Positions 36,101-46,740 of a stretch of DNA of 64,000 bases are shown one piece after another (the stretch's first letter is position 1; each line of letters starts with the position of its first letter). The position numbers and the translations under genes are program-made. The stretch spans positions 1-64,000 of the forward strand of contig OZ017763.1 of assembly GCA_963969365.1 (NCBI GenBank), given 5' to 3'. The stretch is from Asterochloris sp. CNOR1 (lineage: Eukaryota; Chlorophyta; Trebouxiophyceae; Trebouxiales; Trebouxiaceae). The notes under the pieces are model-generated. The model ran no database searches, was not told the DNA's origin, and saw only the letters and a list, made by a program, of their open reading frames with translations.

Positions 36101-39100
36101 GCCCAATGCTTGTGCTGGCAGACATGTGCGTAACGACTGCAGCAGTTGCTAAGAGGGCGCAGTTGACAGCACACAGAAGCATCAATGTGCAAAGCCCTGC
36201 CACACGAGCCTCAGGTCCACTAGGCTTCCTGGGAGTTTTGTGTCCCACTGCTCGTTTGAGCCACACCATCAACATCACGTTGCACGATTTTGCATGCAGT
36301 AGAGCACAGAAGTCAATAGCCTGATGTGTTTTGTGCCCTGGCTGTGGATGCAGCTGACAATGCCCTGAGCTCAGCACATGCCGCGGTACTTTGCACATAT
36401 CTGTGTCTTGTTGAGAGGCAACTCTATGCATGGCGACTCTTGCCCACAGTTTTCGACCCTGTGCCCCGCTCACAACATTTCACCTAATGCCTACCATGAG
36501 CTGGACACTTGCTGCATGTTTGACATGCCTTGCTGTGATGGCTTCAGGAGCACTTCACTCGTCCAGAGCCTCGCCTGCTGTGCATGCTGCACGAGCTGAC
36601 TTTGAACCCAGCAAACCCTCAGCACAGCAGCCAACTAATTTTGAACTGAAGTGAATGGCTCCCTTACCCTGGATATGTCTCACCTTGGAGCCATTCACAT
36701 GCTGGTTCTTGATGGGGCTGACAATGCCCTGCGCTGGCCAGTTCACGCTGTCAGGGATGCTGCTGTTCTCGTAGCGGTAAGGCTTCTTGTCATGCTGGTG
36801 GTGCTTGTGCTCCTTGTGGTGCCCCTTGTGGTCCTCGTGCATCTTGTGATGCTTGTCGTGCTGCAGGCGACGGCCAAGTCTGCGCAAAAATGGGCACATG
36901 ACAGGGGTCAGCTATTTCCAGACTCAAAAATCAGCAGCCCGAAGTCTCCCTGCAATACTGGAGCCTGCAATGACGCCCACAGACGTCAGCACACTGCCCT
37001 CAGCTGGCAGGCAGGCAGCAGTGGGCGCGCATGCCATGTCCAACGTGGCAGCCATGCCTGCATAATTCATCAGTATGTGTTGAGGGTCTCTGACAGGCTT
37101 CGATCAGTTTGCTTTAGCAAAACACAGATCGCTCTGATTGTTCTTGCTCATATTCGGACTTGTGTTAGCAAACACAGATGTTCTTTGCTTTGAGCAAGGA
37201 CAAGCCTGTTGCTTTGCTACCTATGGTCAGCGTAGCATAGTACGGCTGGCAGGCGTGCTTTATTGCACAGGCAGGAGGGCCTGCAACTGCAGGACCGCCA
37301 TCACTGTGTATGTCATGCTTTTGCGGGCCAACAGGGCCCATAACATTGGTGAAACACCTAAATGCAGTTACAAAGGTGTGCGCCCCAGCTGACCCCTGCA
37401 GCCTCCTCAAGTTCACCCTCTGCAGTCAGTTGCATGTAAATTTGATGTTTTGGCACAGCCAAGTGCCTCCTGTGGTCCCTCAGGCTCCCCAACATGTGTT
37501 CAGGCGCTCCTTGTCGTGCCTGTGGTCACTTTCCTTTCTACACCTTATGATGGAGGTCTAGCCGTGGCAAGCCAAGGCCCCAGCAGAGTTCACCTGAGCT
37601 CTCAGGTCACCCCTCCCTTACAAGCTTGCAATATCCTCAATCCCCAGCGTTTTCAGCCAAGCCTCACCCCTCAGCCTCATCATCGTCATCCTCCTCATGC
37701 CCAGCGTCAGGGTGCTTCTTCTGGTGCTCATGCCCATGCTCATCACCAGCGATCTCATCGTCGTCCTCATGCGCCTCAAGAATGTCACGCTGCATGAATT
37801 TGAAGCCTCACTAGGTCTGCAAAGACTGTCGCAGGCTCAATAACGACAGAGGGCCTGCCCCAAGATGACTGCTCCAGCACCAAGAGCGGTGGTGCTAGCA
37901 GGTGCCATCAGCTGCCATTGGACAACTGAGGTGGCTTGGCGCCCCTACAGGGTGCCGTCAGCTAATGGGTGCTAGGCCCATGACGCACTGTGTCGCAGGT
38001 ACCGGCCCATGGCATGTCAACCTGAGATGTCACCTGAGATGTCACAGGAAATACTGTGTCTCTCTGTTTGATCCGAGCGGCCCGCAACCCACTGAGGACA
38101 TCAAGTCAATCAAGCCAAACCGCTCTTCTACTTTCCACAATTTTGTCAGTCCCCAATGCACTGGTGTTCGCTGTGCTCTATGCAGGCAGCCCAGCGGCAG
38201 CAATCATTCCTGGTTGGACAACGAACCCACATGGCGGGAGCAACATGGGCTGGTCCAGCTGTGACTGAAAACGAAAGAGTGTATGCAAGCTTGCACTCGA
38301 GAGGCGTTGGCATTGTAGCACTGCAAAGGCTCCTTGCAATTGCTGTTGTCCAGGTTCAGGGGATGGGTCACCTGCCCCAGAAGAGCAGCACGGAACTCGT
38401 CATCTGTCCAGTCAGCCCACTCGGTCAGCCCTGCGCTCCAGGAGTGCAGCTCATTGGCTGTGCGGTGCTGCCGCACATATTGCAGGGTGGCCTTCCAGGC
38501 AGGGAAGCGATGGGCCTGCAGGCAGTGAGCAGCAGTGCTATGCAGCTCAGTGAGGTTTAGGATTTCAGGGTTGAGGCAGTGCTGCAAATGGCTGGTGATG
38601 ATGCCACCAGCCCCCTGCAAATGGTGGTCTGCAGGGGGCATCACCGCAAATAAATTGGGGGTGCTGCAAAAGGGCTGTCAAGTTCTCAAGGCACAGGCCT
38701 GCCACAGCCGCCAGTGAGGTTTGGTAGATGTGATGCACCGAGGCTGCATTGCGCACAATACGGTGCAAGTGTGAGTGCACGTACTACAGACTTTCTGCCT
38801 GAGCACTGAGCTCCCCGGCAAGACGGCCAGGCCCTTGGCTGTGCAGGGATGACAGCCTGCCATGCACTGCAAACTGGCCTGCCAGGCAGGTCAGCTGCAT
38901 ACAGCTTCTCTGCAATACGCTTTTCTCGTGTGTTCTTCAGCACAGGTGCTGCCAGTAGTCATGACATGCTTATGCAGAAAAGGTCAGATCCTGCAGGTAG
39001 CAGCAAGCCTGCCCAGCCTGCAACCATCTTTGCAGCTGCACCGTGCAGGTTGAACAACATCAGTGTGCACCTCTCTGGGCACTGGAGCCGCCTTAAGCAT

Positions 39101-39621
39101 TTTGCTTAAACAACCCCCATAACGGCGCCGCTTTGGCGATTATGCAACAATCAGGGCCAGCCGCCAGGCATGCAGCACATCAGGCTGGGTGCTACTGGTG
39201 TGGCACAGGCACTGTGCTGCAGGCCTGCAGCATGTCAGCGCGATCCTAAGGAGAGCCGTCAGCATGCCTGACCCAAACCACCCCCTGGTAGCGCAGAAGT
39301 GGTGTCAAGCAATGCAGCAAACGTGCCTGCTCCTCCTCTGAGTAGGACCTGCCATATTGCTGCATCCACTGCTGGAAGCCAGTCTGGGGGTCCGCCTGCA
39401 GGCAAGGCATGACACAATGGGCGGTCAGGGCAGAGCACATGAAGCCGCCAACCACAGCTTGTGGCCTGCTGATGCTGCCAGAGTGGATTGCTGTGGGCAG
39501 CTGCATATGGTTCCAAGCCCTTGATGCTTACCAGGAATGTGGACAGCTGCTCCTCATCAGGGAAGGCCAGGCACATGGTGCAAGCACCAAGTAGCCATAG
39601 CAGGGCTGCAGGAGGTCTCAT
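33134..39621 (-). CDS. Papain-family (C1A) cysteine protease with His/acid-rich spacer
   Basis: Exons on the minus strand: 39621-39532, 39395-39327, 38515-38372, 37789-37668, 36879-36684, 35940-35800, 35411-35334, 35040-34939, 34428-34335, 34137-34068, 33885-33846, 33292-33134; 434 residues. A signal peptide (LLWLLGACTMCLA) sends it to the secretory/lysosomal route. An I29-type inhibitory prodomain follows (FQQWMQQYGRSYSEEEQ ... LTEWADWTDDEFRAALLG). Next comes an unusual spacer of about 65 residues: acidic (HEDDDE, HEEDDDDEAEG) then His-rich (HDKHHKMHEDHKGHHKEHKH). The mature domain starts near SIPDSVNWP. Gln201 (oxyanion hole), Cys211 (CGCCW), His353 (DHG) and Asn373 (KNSWG) are all present. 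CGCCW replaces CGSCW, and HVNGSK is inserted after KNQ. Intron 2 starts with GC (CAG then GCACGT), which is the only join that restores the prodomain alignment and phase. The last exon encodes GYMKVPKG and a 40-residue tail. Confidence 0.93.
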
Positions 39622-39836
39622 CTTACCACTCGCCGGGCCAGGAGATGAGTGATAGCTTTGGACAAGTGGTGACCTGCCAGAGCCTGTTCTCGGTGGGATC
39701 AGAGTGCAACAAAGGCTTGACGCCGAGTTCAAGCAGGTGGCAGTTGAACGTTTTCTTTCGAGGAAAGTCAAGGTCTGACCCGCCTGCAGCGCCACCGCAG
39801 ATCAGCTCCTTTTCTTCCATCAACCCAGTAGCCATC
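39622..39836. promoter_or_regulatory. Divergent promoter region, protease / DUF4057-like gene
   Basis: Only 215 bp separate the start codons of two oppositely transcribed genes, so their promoters and 5' UTRs must overlap or abut here, unless an upstream non-coding exon exists. No specific binding site can be named. Confidence 0.5.
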
Positions 39837-42800
39837 ATGTATAACGCAGACGGATCCCTCAGGCATGTCAGAAAGGGGGGATATGGCAGATCTGGCGGGG
39901 GGGCCTCCACGCTGTCAAATTTTGGCTCAGAGTGAGTCTTCAACACTCAGACAAGCTGGTCAAAAGAAAAGCCTGCTGTTGAGTTGGGAGGCAACCCTCT
40001 CTGTCTGCAGGGACCTTCAAGCCAAGGAAAACAGGCACGCAAACAGAGCCCATGCACCGGCAGACCAGACCGCGGCCAGGCCGGCAGGCATGCCCTGCAA
40101 GGTGAACGGCGGGAAGAACGCTCACCTGCCTGCCGCGCTACCTGACCGAGCCTGGCCCTGACTCAGCCTGCCAGGCAGCTTTGCACATGTTGCCCTTACG
40201 CACAGGGACCTGTGTGTTCTTGAACCTGGCTGGCCGACATGCTTGTGACCGACTTTGTTGAACTGTTGTTGCGTTTTGAATGCAGGGCCCCTCTGAGTCT
40301 GGCCTGGACGAGCTGGCTGGAGCGCGCAGGTGAGCCGACAGCCCAGTGCCGGGTACCTGGCGCTTTCACCTTGATGGAAGGCGTGCTGCAGCCAGGGCAC
40401 AATGTGCGCTCTGCTGGCACGTGGACCCAGGCAGCTCTAGGGCTCACCCTGCTGCAGTGCAGGACAGCCTGCAGCAAATTCCCGTCGAAGCAGCAGCACA
40501 GGCAGCCTGCACCCTTCCAGCTGCATGTCAGACAGCGATGCTCGCACGGAGCTGCAACAAACACTGCTGGCCTCTGCCCAGAGCTGGAGCTCAACAGCAT
40601 GCACTGCAGGGGCATCAACAAGGAAGCCCGCAACAAGATGCAGGGCGGGCACAACATTTTCAGCAACGATGTGGAGAGCAGGCCTGCAGGCAAGGCTGGA
40701 GTCAAGGTGAGGGGCCACAGGGTGCCCGAAATGCACCTGAGCATTATTTTGATGTCAGCTGCTCACGACCTGCCTGCGCCTACTTGCTTTGGCATTCAGC
40801 GGCTCGTGTCCTGCCTGCACCTGCATGCATTTCAGAGGTTCAGCCGTTCATGTCCTGCGTGCACCTGTGGCATCAAGCAGCAGGGCACGTGACATGTTTG
40901 TGGGCAAGCCTGCCAATTAGCTTAGATGCATGCTGTCTCTGCCTGCCTGCTGGGAGGACTGTGTGCAGCACAAGCAGGCCACAACCTGAAGCACTCTTTG
41001 AGTGTGTGTCTCCGAGCAGGGACATGGCAACCAGGCCTGCACATAAGGCTGGAGAAGACTTCTGTGACCCCTCAGAGCACACGTGCACTTCGGTGCAAGG
41101 GGCTGCGCAGCTCGGTCCCACCAACCCAACCCTGCTGGCAGGAGACCTGCTGCCTGCTTCTTGCAGGAACGCGCTGCAAGATTCACTTAAGAGAATGTCT
41201 GTACCTCTTTCGCAGTGCCGCAGATCTTGGGCTCCTTTTGGTTCAGCCGAGCCCAGTCCCAGGGCAAGGGCTGCACGCTTAGCGGGCAACAGTGTGCCGG
41301 GGTTACCCTCTGCCTCTGCGCTGTGTAGGCAGCATTGGCAAGCTCTGTTTGAGCGGCTGTGCCAGAGCCTGCCGACGCAGAGGCTGCACAATCTGTGCCT
41401 GGCTGATCCTTTCCCTCCATGCTGTGCAGGGGCAGCAGATGGCGAGCTCCATCTTTGCGGCCGAGCCAGAGCCTGCCAGTGCCCCTAGTGTTATGAGCGA
41501 GGCCAAGCGCAAGGCGCTCTATTCCACCAGTGTGTTTGCAGAGGCGCCCGAGACCTCGGCAGCTCCCAAGGTGAGCGACGGAAAGGTTTAGAGGCAGACC
41601 AAGCAACACCTAATGGCACTTATTGCACCTGGAGACCTGGGCAGTCTCTAAAGCGGAGTCCTTAGCCTGGCAGCTGGAGCGACTGTCTCATGCGAGACCC
41701 ATTGATCGAGGCTTTCATGCGCAAAAGGGTGCGAGTACTTGTGTTTGCTGAGGCGCTCAAGCACTCAGCACTTGTTAAGGTCAGCTGGAGTCCTGACACA
41801 TTTCATGGGCACAAGCAGCATGCATGTGCACAGCATCAGGTTGCCGGCTCAGCCATCAATGCTGAGATGCGCAACACCTTGGCTGTGCTCAGGGCAAGCG
41901 TGGCAATTGGCTGACTGGAGGGGAGCAAAGGCTTGAGAGATGGTGTGTCAGCAGGCCAGCAGCCATCATCCCCAGGAAGTCCGAACCTGCGTGCCTTACC
42001 TGGCTGCTGCCGTGATGCAGGCCTCTGATGCCAAGAAGAGTGAGCAGGCTGGCAATGACATCTTTGGAGAGGCCATCTCGCCGGAGGATGCTCGTCCCAG
42101 GAGCGTCATGGGTGGCGTCAGGAAGCCCCCAGGTGGGTTGGCCACAATGTTAGGCACACAGTGCAACACAGATATTGAATGCCATGCTGTGCCTCTTGCC
42201 AAGAAGCATGCGCAGTCATGTCAGGTAGAGAGCTGGAACATCCGCAGGGTCAGGGATGCCATGAGGTAAGCTGTCCGTCTGCGTGGTGGCAAGTGCCTCA
42301 AAACAAAAAGCATTGCAGGCAGCATCAAAAAGCCGGCCTGGTGGGTTCAACATCACATGGAACTGTCAGGTGGAGAACAGAGAAGCAGCAGCGTGAGAGC
42401 AGGGCAAGATGTGTGGGGACCGTGACCGGGATGAAGCTGCGTGACATGCAATGCCACCACATGTGCCGGTCGTGTGATGTAGAGACGTGGGTGCCAGGCC
42501 TGCCCAGCATGGCCCTTCTCTGGGGCACCTGTGCACAGGGATGACCTCAAGCTGTAGAGCCGCCTTTGCTGCACAAGCACAGCTGTGGTTTCTGCCCTTG
42601 TCCTAGCTACATTTCCTGCGTCAGGCCGCTGCAATGCAATGTGAGCTGGCAGCCGATTGCCAGGGGTAACTATAGACATGTCTTGCCAGACCCTTCTTCG
42701 ACGTCGCATTCTGATATGTCCCTCTGCATGCAGGTGGCGGCAGCAGCCTGATCTTTGGCGATGAGCTTGGAGCTCCCCCAGCTCCTGGACAGCCGTCAGC

Positions 42801-42849
42801 AGAGCCCAAGAAGCACCCAGGAGCCTCCAGTTTTAGCTTTGGCTGGTGA
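39837..42849 (+). CDS. Short-motif repeat protein, DUF4057 / HN1(Jupiter)-like
   Basis: Exons: 39837-39931, 40011-40101, 40286-40329, 40610-40706, 41430-41570, 42021-42132, 42734-42849; 231 residues, all phases consistent. The predicted protein is disordered and hydrophilic. It carries a repeated short motif of the form x-I/V-F-acidic, preceded by a basic helix: EARNKMQGGHNIFS (about 82-95), SSIFAAEP (115-122), EAKRKALYSTSVFAEA (133-147), SEQAGNDIFGEA (163-174). It ends with RKPPGGGSSLIFGDE (about 191-204) and SFSFGW. The alternation of IFG-like and PPGGGSS motifs resembles plant DUF4057 proteins and animal HN1/Jupiter microtubule-associated proteins. That resemblance is by eye and the function is not established. 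Three of its exons have a decayed copy about 205-355 bp into the next intron. Confidence 0.75.
41033..41060 (+). repeat. Ghost of DUF4057-like exon 4 end
   Basis: AGGCCTGCACATAAGGCTGG at 41033 repeats AGGCCTGCAGGCAAGGCTGG at 40680, at the end of the exon that finishes at 40706. No functional donor follows the copy. Confidence 0.7.
41719..41785 (+). repeat. Ghost of DUF4057-like exon 5 end
   Basis: The 67-bp segment aligns with 41509-41575. GTGTTTGCTGAGGCGCTCAA matches GTGTTTGCAGAGGCGCCCGA, and the copy ends in AAGGTCAGC where the real donor is AAGGTGAGC. Offset about 209 bp. Confidence 0.85.
42324..42349 (+). repeat. Ghost of DUF4057-like exon 6 donor
   Basis: TCAAAAAGCCGGCCTGGTGG then GTTC repeats the exon end and donor at 42119 (TCAGGAAGCCCCCAGGTGGG then TTGG). 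Offset about 205 bp. Confidence 0.7.
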
Positions 42850-43276
42850 ACAGCTGCAGCAGTGGCTGATTGACAGCCTGCCAGCGGCCCTGTGAGACCC
42901 TGCCAGGCAACTAGTTATACCCATTGTTCTGTTTTGATAGTCCTGACTTTGCACGAACACTTCTCAGGCTTATGTACAGTGAGGAGCATATGACCAGCCC
43001 TTATTTCATTGATTCTTTCTAGTAATGTTATGTATTTAAGTGGTGGCTTGAGATCTACAGGTGCAGTAGGCCTCATTCTGCTGCTGTCAATGGGTCAGCT
43101 GATCGGGTATACATCACTAGGTGATCCATCTATGCAGATGTGACATAGGTGTCATACTGCCCATGATGGCATTCTGCAGCTTTATCAAGAGCAGGCAGTT
43201 GGTCGTCCGGCCACAGATCAGAAAACCCTTCCATAGGGTCGGCCAGGACCACATCACTGCTCGCGCTGGTATTGTC
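42850..43276. other. Intergenic spacer, AT-richer than its surroundings
   Basis: About 430 bp lies between two plus-strand genes. It holds the 3' UTR of the DUF4057-like gene and the promoter of the macrodomain gene. No gene or repeat seen. Confidence 0.5.
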
Positions 43277-46200
43277 ATGGAGGAGGTCCGAAGGTAACAG
43301 CTGCACAGCTGGCCAAGTGGCTTCTGAGGCTAGCAGTCAGGATTCAGCATTGCATGGGCACAAAGCTGTCATCTTGGCAGAATCTCAATCCTGCTGACTT
43401 CTACCTTCCTGCTCTCTCCTTGTCACAGGTATAAGCTCAAGGAGGGTACGCAGCTGGTGCTTCAGATGGGGGACATCACGGAGTGGGAAGGGGATGCCAT
43501 AGTCAACGCTGCCAATGAGGCCATGCTGGGAGGCGGGGGTGTAGATGGAGGTGCGACCAGCCAGGAGCCTGTGCTCTGATCTTGCTGAGCAGTTGCACCT
43601 GTCACAGAGCGATTAGGGCGCGCTGGAGTCTCGGTGGCACAGAGAGTATGCAGCCAGAGAGTATGCAGCCATTGGTCCGGGTGTGTTCCATGAAATGAAG
43701 GCTTGTTGGCCTTACAAGGTTGTGGGAACTGTATTGTGCCTGCACCTTAGGTGTTATTTATGCAATGCTGTGGCTGCAAAACAGCTCATATCTTCAAGAC
43801 TGCTGAGTTATGATCGGCAACTGGGATGGCTGAAAATGAAGTCACAGCACTGTTTCCAGAAGGACTCTTGTGCTATAGCCATCCGGCCAGCTGCGGGGTC
43901 AGGGCTGCACCTGATTGGCCAGGATATTGTGGAGTCGACTGCACCAGACATGGCATGCCACATCGCTAATGATGCTCTCTTGCTGCAGCAATTCACCAAG
44001 CTGCAGGGTCTCAGCTGCGCATGGCCTGCCAACTCTTCCCACCCCACGAGGGCAAGCGATGCCTGACTGGAAATGCAAGGGTCACACTGTAAGCTTTCAT
44101 TATCCCAACGCTTGTGCAAATCCGACTGGGTGCACATGACTTGCCATCCAGTGGCTGTCACTTCGCCACAGTCGTGCAGTGATGGGTGCCCTGGGCGCAT
44201 GCCATGATGTAGTTTATGTCGCTCAGCAACTGAGCGTACCTTGAAATACAGCTTTTGCCTGCACAGCTTGCCTGCCTTCAAGCAGTCTGGGGCCCCCCTG
44301 AGAAGCAGCAACCTGTCCCAGTCCACTCAAACAATAGGGCTGCTGGGTGTGCAGGCTGCATTGGTCTAGCAACAATTCTGCAGGTGGAGATTCAGGAAGA
44401 GGCAGCCAGCAGAGCTTCAGGATTGCATGTATAAGCAGCTGTCTGGGAGGCCACATTGGTTTTAAAGATGCCTATGCCACGAAGCAGGGGCTGCCACCTG
44501 CTGGCTGATGTTGTTCTGGCAATGCACAGCATCCTTGGCTGCACCCAGCAGCATGGCAAGCTCTCACGTTTGTGCATGCACCTGCTTGCGCACGCACAGT
44601 GAGGCTCATTGTAGTGACAATGCGTTTCAATTGCAAAGGCCACCAGATCGCCCCACCCCGTAGTTGTTGAGCAAAAGTGCCTGTATGCGCAGCACAGATG
44701 TTAGGTCTGTCACTTCCCTGTCTGCAGGGGCTATGAGCTGCCTGCCCGCTTTGTGGTTCACACTGTGGGCCCAAGGTACCATCAAAGTAAAGCCAAAGCC
44801 TGCCAGGAGAAGCTGACACAGGCATACAGGTAAACCACCCTGCGTCTGTTGTATGCAGTACGTTATGCTGCGTCCTGTTGCCTGCATGATGGCCAGCTGT
44901 CTATAAGTCCAATCTGCTTGCTGTCTTGATGTTGCCTGTGCATCTGGCTGGCACCATGCAGCTGCTGTGCCGCCCTAGGCGGTGCCCTCAAGCACTCCCA
45001 CTCTGCTTGTTGTGTGAAGGGTTGGGGCTTGCTGTCACAACAGTGTTGTGTGGAGGTGGGGCTGAAAATGCATTGAACCAGGCTGTCTCATGGGATGATT
45101 TGCAATTCTGATCACAGGCACCTCCGCCCAGGTGGGACTTGTTTGCTGCAGGTCTTCCCTGGCGTGTGCCAATGGAGTGGGGTGCCAGACTGTTGCCTTC
45201 CCCGCTATCAGCTGTGGCATCTATGGGTAAGGGTTAACATCTTGAACGGTTTTGCCTATCAAAGGTTCCTGTTCAATGTGACCCTTGGTGAGTTGCAACA
45301 CAAACGATTTGTGTTGCATCAACCGATTGCGCCTACGAGTTGTCTTTGGTTACTCTTGCTTTGCGTTCATCCTGCATTGTTATAAGTTGTCTTATACTGT
45401 GTATAGGTACCCTGAAGAGGAAGGAGCAAAGGTGAGGTCAAACTGTCTACTCACTTTGTTTGACATGTCAAGTAGGGGAGAAAGGGGGTGTGACAGGAGC
45501 GGGGGGAGGCTTCCATGCGGCCCAACACACATGAAGCTGCCAGAACATGTGCCAATCATCTGCTGCTTCAGCACAGCAAGAGGCTCTGCCATAGGGGTGC
45601 CTTGCCAGGGCGACGTGTGCTCTGGGCTCTTGTGGTGGCAGCAGGGGCAATCATCACGCAGGTCAAGTCAAGTCATTCCTGAGCAACAATGCCACTTGGA
45701 GTGCGATCAGAAGTTGTTGCTGGGAAGCAGTGCTGCATTGAGTGCACCCAGGGAGTACACTGTCGTATACCAGGCCACAGTCTGCTGCTTGCGTCAGTCA
45801 ACAGGCTCTGGCTTGGTTGTGCAGCACAGTGGGCAGGCATGCAGGACATTGCCGCGCATTGTGCAGTGCGCCCTTTAATGTAGCTTCCTTGTCAGCTAAT
45901 CTCACCTCTGCGGAGCAGTGTGGCCTTGGCAATGTTGCCCTCCTGCTGAGTGACTGTGTGGCCGAACCTGCATGACATGAGGGCGCCACCTCAAATTGGG
46001 TCACATGGAACCCGTCTGCCTGCAGGTGGCCCTGACGTCGTGCCAGCAGTTTGCCTGGAAGCTCGAGGAAGTGCACTTTGTCCTCTTTGGCAGGTACAGT
46101 CCTGTTTTGGCCGTGCCCGCATAGGCCTCACTGGGGGTCTTACCATGCAGCCTTGAGCCACAAAAGCACCACTTTGAATGCGTGCCTGCAAAGTTATTGG

Positions 46201-46740
46201 TGCAGCGGAAGGACCCCTTATAAGGGCACTGCGATTCAAGCAGCAGAACTCTGCGATCGGAAGATGAGGGGCAGGCAGGGCAGCGCATCAGGGCAAGGGC
46301 ACATGGTCTCACTGCATCTGATGCTTGTGTCCCTACACCTGGCAAACCCACTCTCTGCAGATGCTAAAGCAGAGGAACCCTGCTCATGCTCTGAGACAGG
46401 TACATGTTGCTGCCTGCACCGTATGCCAGCCTTTTGACAGCCTCTTGGCAGCTGTCTTTCTCACGCTGTGTCTGTCACCCTGCACCTAGCACGAGCGTGC
46501 CACCACCTGCTGCTACTGCAATTTCTGCGACCCTCGTCAAGGCTCTGTGTACTGTCCTCCTGCAGAAACATGTACCAAACGTTCACGAGGGCTGCTGAAG
46601 AAGAACTGGAGTTGGTAAAATTAAATGCTGAGGCTACACCACCACCAGAGAAGGACGCTACACCCCCACCAGCAAAGGATGCTACACCCCCACCAGCAAA
46701 GGAAATGTCCCCAGCGGATGCAGATGGTTCTGCACAGTGA
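43277..46740 (+). CDS. Macrodomain (ADP-ribose-binding/hydrolysing) protein
   Basis: Exons: 43277-43293, 43429-43550, 43989-44088, 44728-44829, 45152-45226, 45407-45431, 46026-46093, 46566-46740; 227 residues. It is a near-complete single macrodomain (about 10-185). GDITEWEGDAIVNAANEAML carries the NAAN nucleotide-binding motif at 32-35. GGGGVDGAIHQAAG follows at 40-53. Next come CLTGNARVTLGYELPARFVV, HTVGP, and TVAFPAISCGIYGYP (diphosphate loop). This is the MacroD/Poa1p/YmdB-type arrangement, whose members bind ADP-ribose or remove it from proteins; activity here is inferred. The C-terminus is a charged helix followed by three tandem ATPPPxKD-type repeats. The short first exon (17 bases, ATG at 43277) is the weakest part of the model. 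A candidate exon at 43879 was rejected as a ghost. Confidence 0.92.
43873..43912 (+). repeat. Ghost copy of macrodomain exon 3 start
   Basis: After an apparent CTATAG acceptor the text reads AIRPAAGSGL in place of the AIHQAAGSQL encoded by the real exon at 43989, an offset of 110 bp. It keeps the frame at its acceptor but has no donor that joins the next exon in phase and keeps the family alignment. Confidence 0.75.
46633..46704 (+). repeat. Three 24-bp coding tandem repeats
   Basis: Units at 46633, 46657 and 46681 each begin GCTACACC and encode ATPPPEKD, ATPPPAKD and ATPPPAKE. Copies 2 and 3 differ at a single base. They form the Pro-rich tail of the macrodomain protein. Confidence 0.95.

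Noticed and set aside
40346-41488. 380-codon plus-strand open frame across the DUF4057-like gene
   Set aside because: It runs through two introns and uses a different frame from the conserved IF motifs; splice sites and phase favour the multi-exon model.
43879-43941. Candidate macrodomain exon encoding AIRPAAGSGLHLIG
   Set aside because: The exon at 43989 gives AIHQAAGSQLRMAC, fits the family better and matches phase on both sides. The earlier one is its decayed copy.
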